Source of the DNA: Mycolicibacterium diernhoferi
Lineage (GTDB): Bacteria > Actinomycetota > Actinomycetes > Mycobacteriales > Mycobacteriaceae
NCBI RefSeq assembly: GCF_019456655.1
Contig: NZ_CP080332.1
Span: 124,001 to 188,000 of the forward strand
DNA length: 64,000 nt
Direction: 5' to 3'
Under the pieces are notes generated by a model. The model worked only from the letters and a program-made list of their open reading frames with translations. It did no database searches and was not told where the DNA came from. The position numbers and the translations under genes were made by a program. Shown here piece by piece: positions 42,261 through 50,294 of this stretch. The stretch's first letter is position 1, and every line of letters starts with the position of its first letter.

Positions 42261-43547
42261 ATGCCTAGCGTCGAGGGCGTGACCACCATGGAGCGCCCAC
42301 CTGTCCTACGCCAGCTCGGTGTGGACACCGGGTACGTGCTGTTCGGATTCCCCCTCGCCCTGCTGAGTTTCACCGCCATCATCACCGGGGTGGCGGTGGG
42401 GCTCGGCACGCTCGTCATCATCGTGGGGCTGCCGATCCTGGTCGGGACCGTCCTCGTCGCGCGGGTGTTCGCCGATATCGAACGACTGCAATTCTCCGCG
42501 GTGCTGCACCGGCCGCGCACCCGGCCGGCCTACCGCGCCGCGGCCCCGGGGGCGTCGGCGTTCAAGCGGCTCGTGACGCCGCTGGCCGACGGACAGTCCT
42601 GGCTGGACCTGGTGCACGGCGTACTGCGGTTCCCGATCTCGGTGATCACCTTCTGCGTCGTGATCACCTGGTGGACCACCGCGGTGGCCGGCACCCTGAC
42701 CGTCGCATGGGACTGGGCCATCCCGCGCGGCCCCGACAACACCTCGCTGGCCCAGTTGATCGGGCTCGGAGACAGTGCGGTGGCCCGCATCGGCTTTCAG
42801 ACCGCCATCGGGCTGGTCTGCCTGTTCACACTGCCCTGGGTGGTGCGGGGCTGTGCGCTGCTGGAGGCCGGCTTCGCGCGTCTGCTGCTGACCGGTGTGG
42901 CCGAGATGCGCCAGACGATCACCGTGCTGTCGGAACAGAAATCGGCGGCGGCCTCCGCCGAAGCCCATGCCCTGCGCCGCCTCGAACGTGACATCCACGA
43001 CGGTCCGCAGCAGCGACTGATCCGGCTCGCGATGGATCTGGGCCGCGCCCGTCAGAGCAGCGCGCCCGGTCCGGTTCGTGACACGCTCGACGAGGCGATC
43101 GCCCAGACCCAGGAGACCCTCGACGAGTTGCGCGCGCTCTCCCGCGGAATCGCCCCGCCGGTGCTCACCGACCGAGGACTACCAAGTGCCCTTGCCGCAC
43201 TGGCCATTCGGTGCACGGTGCCGGTCGGGCTCGTGGTGGATCCGGAGTTGGGCACACCGGTGGGCCGGCTGGATCCCGCCGTGGAGACCACGGTGTACTT
43301 CGCGGTGGCCGAGGCATTGACCAACGTCGCGAAGCACAGTGGCGCGACAAACTGCTGGGTGACGGTGGCGTCCGGGCCGGCGCGCGTCGTCGCGGAGATC
43401 GTGGACGACGGCGACGGTGGCGCTCATGTGGCCAAGGGGCACGGGTTGTCCGGCCTGTCCGACCGGGTCCGGGCCGGCGGCGGCACAATGACGGTGACCA
43501 GTCCGAACGGTGGTCCGACGACGATCAGGGTGGAGCTTCCGGTATGA
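42261..43547 (+). CDS. NarL-type sensor histidine kinase
   Basis: 428 residues. An N-terminal membrane sensor region has four or five hydrophobic helices (VLFGFPLALLSFTAIITGVAVG, ISVITFCVVITWW, GLVCLFTLPWVV). The HisKA_3 dimerisation box is ERDIHDGPQQRL with phospho-acceptor His246, and the HATPase has AEALTNVAKHSGA and GHGLSGLSDRV. The stop overlaps the response regulator start (ATGA). Members of this actinobacterial group sense cell-envelope stress or antibiotics; the signal here is unknown. Confidence 0.9.
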   Translation: MPSVEGVTTMERPPVLRQLGVDTGYVLFGFPLALLSFTAIITGVAVGLGTLVIIVGLPILVGTVLVARVFADIERLQFSAVLHRPRTRPAYRAAAPGASAFKRLVTPLADGQSWLDLVHGVLRFPISVITFCVVITWWTTAVAGTLTVAWDWAIPRGPDNTSLAQLIGLGDSAVARIGFQTAIGLVCLFTLPWVVRGCALLEAGFARLLLTGVAEMRQTITVLSEQKSAAASAEAHALRRLERDIHDGPQQRLIRLAMDLGRARQSSAPGPVRDTLDEAIAQTQETLDELRALSRGIAPPVLTDRGLPSALAALAIRCTVPVGLVVDPELGTPVGRLDPAVETTVYFAVAEALTNVAKHSGATNCWVTVASGPARVVAEIVDDGDGGAHVAKGHGLSGLSDRVRAGGGTMTVTSPNGGPTTIRVELPV

Positions 43548-44188
43548 GGGTGATCGTCGCCGATGACTCGGTCCTGCTGCGGGAGGGCCTGATTCGGTTG
43601 CTCACCGAAAACGGCCATGAGGTGCTCGCCGCGGTCGGCGACGGCCCGTCGCTGGTGGCGGCGATCGAGGCGCACCGGCCGGATGTCTCCGTGGTGGACG
43701 TCCGGATGCCGCCCTCGCACACCGACGAGGGGTTGCGTGCGGCGGTGCAAGCCCGTCATCTGGTGCCGGGATCGCCGATTCTCGTGCTGTCCCAGTATGT
43801 CGAGGTCTCCTACGCCGACGATCTGCTGGCCGACGGTGCCGGGGCGATCGGCTACCTGCTCAAGGACCGTGTCGTGGCCGTCGCCGATTTCCTCGACGGG
43901 GTGCACCGGGTGGCGTCCGGGGGCACCGTGCTCGACCCGGATGTGGTGGCCCAGTTGCTGGTCCGCCGGCGACGCGACGATCCCCTGCGGCAACTGACGC
44001 TGCGGGAACAGGAAGTGCTGGCACTGATGGCCGAGGGTCGGTCCAACACCAATATCGCGCGCGCCCTCGTCATCTCCGACGGTGCGGTGGAAAAGCACAT
44101 CGGCAGCATCTTCACCAAGTTGGGGTTGCCGCCCGACGGTGCACAGCACCGCCGGGTGCTGGCGGTGCTGGCCTATCTGCGGCTCTGA
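43544..44188 (+). CDS. NarL/LuxR-type response regulator
   Basis: 214 residues. Receiver domain with acidic pair Asp7-Asp8, phospho-acceptor Asp52 (VVDVRMPP) and the Lys in LLKDRV. The LuxR-type HTH is LTLREQEVLALMAEGRSNTN and VEKHIGSIFTKLGL. ATG overlaps the kinase stop, so the pair is translationally coupled. Targets not evident from the neighbourhood. Confidence 0.92.
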   Translation: MRVIVADDSVLLREGLIRLLTENGHEVLAAVGDGPSLVAAIEAHRPDVSVVDVRMPPSHTDEGLRAAVQARHLVPGSPILVLSQYVEVSYADDLLADGAGAIGYLLKDRVVAVADFLDGVHRVASGGTVLDPDVVAQLLVRRRRDDPLRQLTLREQEVLALMAEGRSNTNIARALVISDGAVEKHIGSIFTKLGLPPDGAQHRRVLAVLAYLRL

Positions 44189-44198
44189 CGGGCGACCG

Positions 44199-44795
44199 TC
44201 AATGCTGCTGGGGGATGGCGGAATTGGCCGCCTCGAGGTGCGCGAAGACATGGTCCAGCGAGCCGGCGATGGTCGGCTCGGCACCGTCGGCCCAGCGTCG
44301 CCAGGCGAGATCGAGGGCGGCCAGCGCGGCCACGGTGATCGAGCGGGCCGCCTCCGGGTCCGGGATCCGCTGCGCCAGAACCGGGGTCAGCGCGTCTTCG
44401 TGAGCGAAACGTCGTTGTGCCATCCGGGTGCGAAGTGAGACGTTCGCATTGATCATCCGGACGCGGGAGCGTTCCCGCTCCGAGTGCTCGTTGATGTGGC
44501 CCAGTGCGACCTGGAAGGTGCGGAGCAGCAGTTGCCAGGCATTCTCGCCCTCGACCGCGGGTAGCTTCTCCAGGTGCGCCGCGTAGTCGATCGACGAGGC
44601 CTCGATGGCCGCGAGCACGGCGTCTTCCTTGGAACCGAAGTAGCGGAAGAACGTCGCCCGGGAGATGCCGACCTCGCCGGCGGCCTCCTCGACGGTCACC
44701 GCATCGAAGCCCCGTTCGGCGAACAGGATGCTCATCGCCTGGGCGATCTCGGTGCGCAGCGCCAGTCGCGCCCGCTCACGTACCCCTGCGGTCAT
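44199..44795 (-). CDS. TetR/AcrR-family regulator, divergent from MFS efflux pump
   Basis: 198 residues. HTH: TEIAQAMSILFAERGFDAVTV followed by EEAAGEVGISRATFFRYFGSKED. The C-terminal half fits the TetR_C_17-like (MftR-type) ligand domain. It is divergent from a 14-helix DHA2 transporter with 116 bp between starts, the classical arrangement for a drug-sensing repressor of an efflux pump. Confidence 0.9.
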   Translation of the reverse strand: MTAGVRERARLALRTEIAQAMSILFAERGFDAVTVEEAAGEVGISRATFFRYFGSKEDAVLAAIEASSIDYAAHLEKLPAVEGENAWQLLLRTFQVALGHINEHSERERSRVRMINANVSLRTRMAQRRFAHEDALTPVLAQRIPDPEAARSITVAALAALDLAWRRWADGAEPTIAGSLDHVFAHLEAANSAIPQQH

Positions 44796-44837
44796 CGGCC
44801 CAGGATAGCCGAATGTGACGCTGGATGTCAGAAACGA

Positions 44838-44860
44838 AACTTCGACTGCAAGTTGATACT
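44838..44860 (+). promoter_or_regulatory. Dyad plus -10 box in the TetR/MFS divergent region
   Basis: AACTT-N7-AAGTT (44838-44854) is a short perfect dyad directly followed by GATACT (44855-44860), a good -10 hexamer for the transporter gene. A repressor there would block this promoter. Confidence 0.4.
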
Positions 44861-44911
44861 CAGTCTCACGTCCCGGTACGGTGGCTCGGTAGGCGGGTGA
44901 AGGGTGCGCGG

Positions 44912-46351
44912 ATGACAGTGGAGACTCGGACGGCGGTCGAACCGCCCGCCGGTGACCCATCTTCCGTGCGCGCTGCCCGGGTGGTGGCGCCGTTGGCGTT
45001 CGCCGGGATGACCGCGGCCTTCACCCAGACCATCCTCATCCCGATCCAGGGTGAACTTCCGCAGCTGCTCAACGCCTCCAGCGGCGACACCGCCTGGGTC
45101 ATCACCATCACCCTGCTGGTCGCCGCCATCTGCACTCCCATCTCCGGCAAGTTGGGCGATATGTACGGCAAGCGCCGGATCGCGCTCATCCTGCTCGGGG
45201 TGCTGATCCTGGGATCCATGGTCGCGGCCCTCTCGCCGACGGTGGTTCCGCTGATCGTCGGCCGGGGATTGCAGGGCATGGGCATGGGTGTCATCCCACT
45301 CGGTATCGCGATCCTGCGCGACGCGCTGCCCGCGGACAAACTCGGGTCGGCCATCGCGCTGGTCAGCGCGACCCTGGGCGTCGGGGGCGCGCTGGGGCTG
45401 CCGATGAGCGCCTTCGTCACAGAGCATTTCGACTGGCATGTGCTGTTCTGGTTCGCCTCCGGGCTGGGAGCCACCGCATTCCTCTTGATCATCACGCTGG
45501 TGCCGGAGAGCAAGTTGCGCGTCGGCGGCCGGGTCGACGGCATCGGCATCGTCGGTCTGGCGATCGGCCTGACCGGCGTGCTGCTGGCGATCTCGCGGGG
45601 CAACGACTGGGGCTGGACCTCGCCGCGCACGGTGGTGGCACTGGCCGGCGGGTTGGTGGTCCTGCTGGTGTGGGGCTGGCTGGAGCTGAAGATCCGTGAA
45701 CCACTGGTGGACCTACGGGTCAGCGCCCGGCGCCCGGTGCTGCTGACCAATCTCGCCTCGATCGCCATGGGCTTCGCGCTGTTCTCCTCACAGATCGCGT
45801 TCCCGCAGCTGCTCGAATTGCCCACGGAGGTCGGCGGACTCGGCAAGCCGCTGCTGCAGGCGAGCATGCATCTCATGCCTGCCGGTCTGGCGATGCTGGC
45901 CATGTCGCCGGTGGCGGGCCGGTTGTCGCGCCGGTGGGGCCCCAAACCGCTGCTGGTCTCCGGAGCGATGATCATGGCGTCCGGTTACGCCATCGCCGTG
46001 CTCTCAGACCTGCAGGCCGGGCACATCCTGGTCATCAACCTGCTGATCGGCATCGGTATCGGGCTGGGCTACGCCGCCATGCCGACGCTGATCATGCGCG
46101 CGGTGCCGGCCTCGGAAACCGGTGCGGCCAATGGACTCAACACCCTGATGCGGTCGCTGGGGACGGCCACCGCCGCCGCCGTCATCGCCGCGGTGCTGGC
46201 CCGGTACTCAGTCGACCTCGGCGGGGTCGACGTGCCGAGTGCCGACGGGTTCGAGGTGGCATTCCTGTTCGGTCTGGGCGCGGCCGTGCTGTGCACCGCG
46301 ATCGCGATCTTCATCCCGCGCTCGGAGCCGGTGGTCGACCCGCAGCACTGA
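44912..46351 (+). CDS. DHA2-family MFS efflux transporter
   Basis: 479 residues with about 14 hydrophobic helices. MFS motif A is present as GKLGDMYGKRRIALI and motif C-like glycine/proline pattern in helix 5 (GVGGALGLPMSAFV). The arrangement fits EmrB/QacA-like proton-driven drug exporters of the inner membrane. Controlled probably by the divergent TetR gene. Drug range unknown. Confidence 0.9.
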   Translation: MTVETRTAVEPPAGDPSSVRAARVVAPLAFAGMTAAFTQTILIPIQGELPQLLNASSGDTAWVITITLLVAAICTPISGKLGDMYGKRRIALILLGVLILGSMVAALSPTVVPLIVGRGLQGMGMGVIPLGIAILRDALPADKLGSAIALVSATLGVGGALGLPMSAFVTEHFDWHVLFWFASGLGATAFLLIITLVPESKLRVGGRVDGIGIVGLAIGLTGVLLAISRGNDWGWTSPRTVVALAGGLVVLLVWGWLELKIREPLVDLRVSARRPVLLTNLASIAMGFALFSSQIAFPQLLELPTEVGGLGKPLLQASMHLMPAGLAMLAMSPVAGRLSRRWGPKPLLVSGAMIMASGYAIAVLSDLQAGHILVINLLIGIGIGLGYAAMPTLIMRAVPASETGAANGLNTLMRSLGTATAAAVIAAVLARYSVDLGGVDVPSADGFEVAFLFGLGAAVLCTAIAIFIPRSEPVVDPQH

Positions 46352-46387
46352 GTGTTCGCGGGGCCGCCGCATCTCTACCCTGGGGGG

Positions 46388-46591
46388 ATGTTCTTCCTGT
46401 TCGGCTTCGGTACCAAGCAGAAACCGCTCGGCGCCGGGCAGGTGCGGACGTGCCCCCGATGCCACAACACCACCGAGTGGATGCGGCTACGGCAGTTCAA
46501 CCAGTTCAGTCTGTTCTTCATCCCGATCGCGCGCTGGAAACGCCGGCAGTTCGAGGCGTGCGGAATCTGCGGCGCGTCGATCACCGCCTGA
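46388..46591 (+). CDS. Small zinc-ribbon protein
   Basis: 67 residues. Two Cys-x-x-Cys knuckles, Cys22/Cys25 (RTCPRCHN) and Cys58/Cys61 (EACGICGA), flank a hydrophobic segment FNQFSLFFIPIARW that could lie on or in the membrane. This resembles the small zinc-ribbon proteins of actinobacteria annotated only by domain. TACCCT (46376-46381) ends 6 nt before the ATG, so the mRNA is probably leaderless. Confidence 0.75.
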   Translation: MFFLFGFGTKQKPLGAGQVRTCPRCHNTTEWMRLRQFNQFSLFFIPIARWKRRQFEACGICGASITA

Positions 46592-46600
46592 GTGCGAGCG

Positions 46601-47635
46601 TCAGTTGTCCCGCCAGGCCCGTGCCGGTGCGCAGGTCAGCCCGACGTCCTTGAGCGTGAGGATGCCCGCGGGGGCGGCCACGATGTCGAGTACGGCGTTC
46701 ACCGCGGGCATCGCGGTCATGGTGTCCCACTCGTGGTTGCCCCAGGATTCCGGCGGTACGAAGCGGATTCGGGTGCGCACCTCGGGTTCGCCGTGAATGG
46801 TGATGTTGTAGTGGTCCTCATCGAGGTCCCAGTCCGCGTTGAGCTTCTTGGTCAGGTGCCAGACGACGGCGGTGCGCAGCACCGTGTCCTCGCCGATCTT
46901 GGCGCTCCAGCCGCCGCGCAACGCGGCGATGGTGTCCTTCTCGATGCGCATCCAGCCCAGGTCGACCGTCTCGGATGCGGTGGCGAACTCGATGTCGAAG
47001 TCGATGCTGTCGAACGTGTCGAAACCCAGTGCGACACCCATCCGTTCGACCGAATCCCGGAAGCTGATCATGCCGAGCTTGGCGATCTCGATGACGTCCG
47101 GCGATGCCTCCCGCTTGGAAATGCCGAGCATCTCCCAGGTTTCGACGGATTCGTAGACGGAGACGTCGGCCGCCTCGACGATCGAGATGGACCGCACATC
47201 CCGGCACACCGCGGTCAGCGCGGTCGTGATGGAGTTGGCCCAGCCGGGATGGATGCCGGTGATGTAGAGCGAGCTGTTTCCGCGGGCGCAGGCCTGCGCC
47301 AAAGCCTCGCGGGTCTGTCCCTGCACACCACCGACGTTGAGGAAGAGGTTGGTGCTCAAGACGTTGAGCCCGCTTTCCAGCAGCCTCACCACGTGGTCGA
47401 CGTCGGCCATGAACGGCGTGTAGATCACCGCGTCGGCCTGCAGTGCGAGCAGTGCGTCGATGTCGGTGGTCGCCTGCACGCCGGTGTCCGGGCGCCCACA
47501 CAGTTGCCCGGCGTCGAGGCCGGCCTTCTCCTCGGAGTAGGCATAGACGCCGGCCAGCTTGAGCCGGGGATCGTCGAGAATGCCGCGCAGGCTTAGCTTT
47601 CCGACCTTGCCGGTCGTCCACTGAATGACTCGCAT
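46601..47635 (-). CDS. DapB-fold NAD(P)-dependent dehydrogenase
   Basis: 344 residues. N-terminal Rossmann domain MRVIQWTTGKVGKLSLRGIL with the dinucleotide loop TTGKVG, then DADAVIYTPF-like segment and the DapB-type GLNVLSTNLF. The C-terminal part resembles 2,4-diaminopentanoate dehydrogenase-like proteins. Such enzymes are widespread in mycobacteria with unknown substrates (amines, keto acids or terpenoid carbonyls are guesses). It is divergent from a TetR gene, with a 28-bp palindrome between the two. Confidence 0.78.
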   Translation of the reverse strand: MRVIQWTTGKVGKLSLRGILDDPRLKLAGVYAYSEEKAGLDAGQLCGRPDTGVQATTDIDALLALQADAVIYTPFMADVDHVVRLLESGLNVLSTNLFLNVGGVQGQTREALAQACARGNSSLYITGIHPGWANSITTALTAVCRDVRSISIVEAADVSVYESVETWEMLGISKREASPDVIEIAKLGMISFRDSVERMGVALGFDTFDSIDFDIEFATASETVDLGWMRIEKDTIAALRGGWSAKIGEDTVLRTAVVWHLTKKLNADWDLDEDHYNITIHGEPEVRTRIRFVPPESWGNHEWDTMTAMPAVNAVLDIVAAPAGILTLKDVGLTCAPARAWRDN

Positions 47636-47656
47636 CGTTGGAGGCCCTTCTGCCGT

Positions 47657-47684
47657 CTATTTATCCACGCCCGTGGAAAAATAG
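47657..47684. promoter_or_regulatory. 28-bp palindrome between the dehydrogenase and TetR genes
   Basis: The core TCCACG-CC-CGTGGA-like dyad is flanked by CTATTT and AAATAG. The 28 bp are self-complementary except for one base pair near each end and the centre. It lies 22 bp from the dehydrogenase start and 47 bp from the TetR start, an ideal place for one TetR-type dimer pair to repress both. Confidence 0.65.
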
Positions 47685-47730
47685 CAGAATGTGACGTGCG
47701 TCGCAATGGTCCAGCCGCTATCTTCATGAG

Positions 47731-48402
47731 GTGGCGACGGGGAACGAGGGTGAGCGGCCCCGGCGTGGCCGTCCGCCCCGGATCGATCGAGCCCGGATCG
47801 TCGCCGCCGCCCGCGCCATCGCGCCGGAGGACCTGACCATGCAGGCCGTGGCCGACGCGCTGGGCGTGGACCGCACCACGTTGAACTACTACGTCGGTGA
47901 CCGCGAAGGCCTGCTGGAGTTGGTGGTGGCCGACCTCTTCGATGCCGAACTGCGCGATTTCGCGTTGCCGGCGGACGCGCACTGGGCCGATGTGCTGCGT
48001 GCCTACGGCAAAGCGCTGCACCGGGGCGTCGTGCACCTGCGGGCCACCGCCGCGGTCGTGCAGTTGCGGGGGGCCAACAGCCTCGCGCTGGCCGAACGTG
48101 TGCTGGCCGCACTGGCGGCCGCGGGCTTCAGCGCCGAGGACGGCGGCCACATCCTGTCCATGGTCTCGGGGGTGGCCTATACCGCGGCGCGCGACCTGCT
48201 CGGCGGTGATCACTCGCGCAGTCATCACACCTCCGAGGTGACGCGCGTGCTCGGTGAGGTGGCCGCCGGACGGTTCCCTCTGCTCGGCGACGTGATCGCC
48301 AACCGGGCGGTCGCCGGAACGGCCGATGACTTCGAGTTCAGCCTCGACGTCGTGATCGACGGACTGCAATTGCGGCTGAGCAGGCAGCAGGGCACCACCT
48401 GA
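47731..48402 (+). CDS. TetR-family regulator with tetracycline-repressor-like C-domain
   Basis: 223 residues from GTG; TATCTT (47719-47724) ends 6 nt before it, implying a leaderless mRNA. HTH: RARIVAAARAIAPEDLTM then QAVADALGVDRTTLNYYVGD, which is the TetR class with the TetR_C domain (ADVLRAYGKALHRGVVHLRA). It is divergent from the DapB-fold dehydrogenase and probably represses it. Confidence 0.88.
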   Translation: MATGNEGERPRRGRPPRIDRARIVAAARAIAPEDLTMQAVADALGVDRTTLNYYVGDREGLLELVVADLFDAELRDFALPADAHWADVLRAYGKALHRGVVHLRATAAVVQLRGANSLALAERVLAALAAAGFSAEDGGHILSMVSGVAYTAARDLLGGDHSRSHHTSEVTRVLGEVAAGRFPLLGDVIANRAVAGTADDFEFSLDVVIDGLQLRLSRQQGTT

Positions 48403-48567
48403 GCGGTGGCAACACCGGCGCCGTTGCTGGCCCGATCGCTTTCGTTGCGACCGCGCAAGAAGTCGACCAACCGGACCGCCTGGGCGGCTTTGCCCAGCAC
48501 ATTTCTTGCCGGTGACCTGCGGATCCGCGATTGGCGCCGATCACGAAGCCGCACTAACTTTCTCGTT

Positions 48568-49563
48568 GTGAAGTCCTCAGCTGCTGGCGCCGCCGTCCGG
48601 TGGCTGGCCCCCTTCGTTGCCCTCGCCACCTTTGCCGGGTTCGCCGCGTCCCCGTCGCCGCAGGTCCGCCTCGCCAGTGAGGCCAACCCGTTGGCGGGCA
48701 AGCCGTTCTACGTCGACCCCATCTCGAAGGCGATGCGGGCCTCCAAGAGCGCCAACCCGCCGAACCCGCAACTGGACTATGTGGCGAACACCCCGCAGGC
48801 CTACTGGCTGGACCAGGCGTTCCCGGCGGGCACGGTCAACAGCACCGTGAGCAGGCTCGTCGGCGACGCTCAGGGTGCGGGCGCCACGCCCGTCCTGGTC
48901 ATCTATGCGCTGCCGCACCGCGATTGCTACAGCTACGCCGCCGGCGGATTCGGGTCCGCCGACGCCTACCGGCAGTGGATCGACTCCATCGCCGCCGGGC
49001 TGGGAGGCGCGCCGGCCGCCATCATCCTCGAACCCGACGCCCTGGCGATGGCCGACTGCCTGTCCGCCGACCAGCGCCAGGAACGTTTCGATCTGATCCG
49101 CTACGCGGTGGACACCCTGACCCGCGATCCGGCCGCCGCCGTCTACATCGACGCCGGCCATTCCCGCTGGGTTCCCGCCGACAAGATGGCCGCCATGCTC
49201 AACGACGTCGGCGTCGCCAAGGCCCGCGGCTTCAGCCTCAACACCACGAACTACTACACCACCGAAGAGCAGGCCGGCTACGGCGAGGCCATCTCCGGCA
49301 TGACCGGCGGCGCGCACTATGTCATCGACACCTCGCGCAACGGGCTCGGCCCCGAACACGACGGCGACCTCAACTGGTGCAATCCGAAGGGGCGCGCGTT
49401 GGGCACCCCGCCCACCACCGCCACCGCCAGCCCGCACGCCGACGCCTACCTGTGGGTGAAGCGGGTGGGCGAGTCCGACGGGTCGTGCGGTCGCGGGGAA
49501 CCCGGCGCCGGCACCTTCGTCAACCAGTACGCCATCGATCTGGCGCTCAACGCCGGGAAGTAG
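48568..49563 (+). CDS. Glycoside hydrolase family 6 cellulase (secreted endoglucanase, CelA1/Rv0062-like)
   Basis: 331 residues from GTG; TAACTT (48555-48560) ends 7 nt upstream. An N-terminal hydrophobic signal (WLAPFVALATFAGFAASPS) directs secretion. GH6 motifs are all visible: YALPHRDC, IILEPDALAMADCL (catalytic Asp region), YIDAGHSRWV, FSLNTTNYYTTEE, VIDTSRNGLGP, WCNPKGRALG and YLWVKRVGESDGSC. It would invertively cut beta-1,4-glucan. No cellulose-binding domain. The M. tuberculosis homologue has been linked to cellulose in biofilms (family knowledge). A longer in-frame start at 48406 is rejected. Confidence 0.9.
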   Translation: MKSSAAGAAVRWLAPFVALATFAGFAASPSPQVRLASEANPLAGKPFYVDPISKAMRASKSANPPNPQLDYVANTPQAYWLDQAFPAGTVNSTVSRLVGDAQGAGATPVLVIYALPHRDCYSYAAGGFGSADAYRQWIDSIAAGLGGAPAAIILEPDALAMADCLSADQRQERFDLIRYAVDTLTRDPAAAVYIDAGHSRWVPADKMAAMLNDVGVAKARGFSLNTTNYYTTEEQAGYGEAISGMTGGAHYVIDTSRNGLGPEHDGDLNWCNPKGRALGTPPTTATASPHADAYLWVKRVGESDGSCGRGEPGAGTFVNQYAIDLALNAGK

Positions 49564-49573
49564 CCCGCGAGCG

Positions 49574-50221
49574 TCAGCGTGCGACGGGTCCGCCGAACCG
49601 CCCGTTGGTGGCATCCCGGACCGCACGGTCGATCAGGCCGAGCACTTCTTCCAGGCTCACCGTCTCCTTCTCCAGGATGACCCGGCGGCCGACATCCTCG
49701 TCGACGACGCGGAACGCGCCGGTGACCGCGGCGGCGCAGAGCCGGACGGTGAGATCGTCCTCGGGCAGGCCCAGCCGTTTTGCGGCCACGGGTATCAAGC
49801 CGCGCTCCATCTCGTCGTGCACCATCAGGTACGCGGCCCGCAACGCGGGCTCGTCGGTCGACATCGTCGCGATCCGCAGCGCGCGGACCTCGTCGGCGAT
49901 CTCATCCTCGCCGAGGGGATGCGCGGCCATGTCCGCCGCCAGGTGATCGGCCAGTGACAACTCGGCCGGCCAGCGGTCCGTCACCGCGAGGAACCGCTGC
50001 ACCGACAGCGACAGCACCGGCTCGACACAGCTTTCCTTGCTGCGGAAGTAGCGCCTAATCGTACGGGTGGAAAGGCCTGCGGCGGCGGCGATGTCGTCGC
50101 CGCTGGTGGCGGAGACACCGCGCTCACAGAACAGCGCGCAGGCGTATCGGGAGACCGCGAGCCGGGCCTGCTCCTGCTTCGGTTTGTGCGTGCCGCGCTT
50201 ATCCTGGGTGGCGATGATCAA
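49574..50221 (-). CDS. TetR/AcrR-family regulator
   Basis: 215 residues; the only good in-frame start is TTG at 50221, with AGGAGA close upstream, so the true start is uncertain. HTH: RLAVSRYACALFCERGVSAT and DDIAAAAGLSTRTIRRYFRSKES. The C-terminal domain is a generic TetR ligand pocket. It is divergent from the phospholipase D gene; TGACA-N8-TGTCG at 50239-50256 lies between them. Confidence 0.85.
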   Translation of the reverse strand: MIIATQDKRGTHKPKQEQARLAVSRYACALFCERGVSATSGDDIAAAAGLSTRTIRRYFRSKESCVEPVLSLSVQRFLAVTDRWPAELSLADHLAADMAAHPLGEDEIADEVRALRIATMSTDEPALRAAYLMVHDEMERGLIPVAAKRLGLPEDDLTVRLCAAAVTGAFRVVDEDVGRRVILEKETVSLEEVLGLIDRAVRDATNGRFGGPVAR

Positions 50222-50238
50222 GGTCTCCTGACACTCAG

Positions 50239-50256
50239 TGACAACATAGTCTGTCG
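50239..50256. promoter_or_regulatory. Possible operator between TetR and phospholipase D genes
   Basis: TGACA-N8-TGTCG is a near-perfect dyad in the 73-bp divergent region; CATAGT inside the spacer is a possible -10 box for the phospholipase D gene. Confidence 0.35.
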
Positions 50257-50294
50257 CCGAGTGGCAGTCGGCGCAAGCTTCGGGGAGGGAGCGG

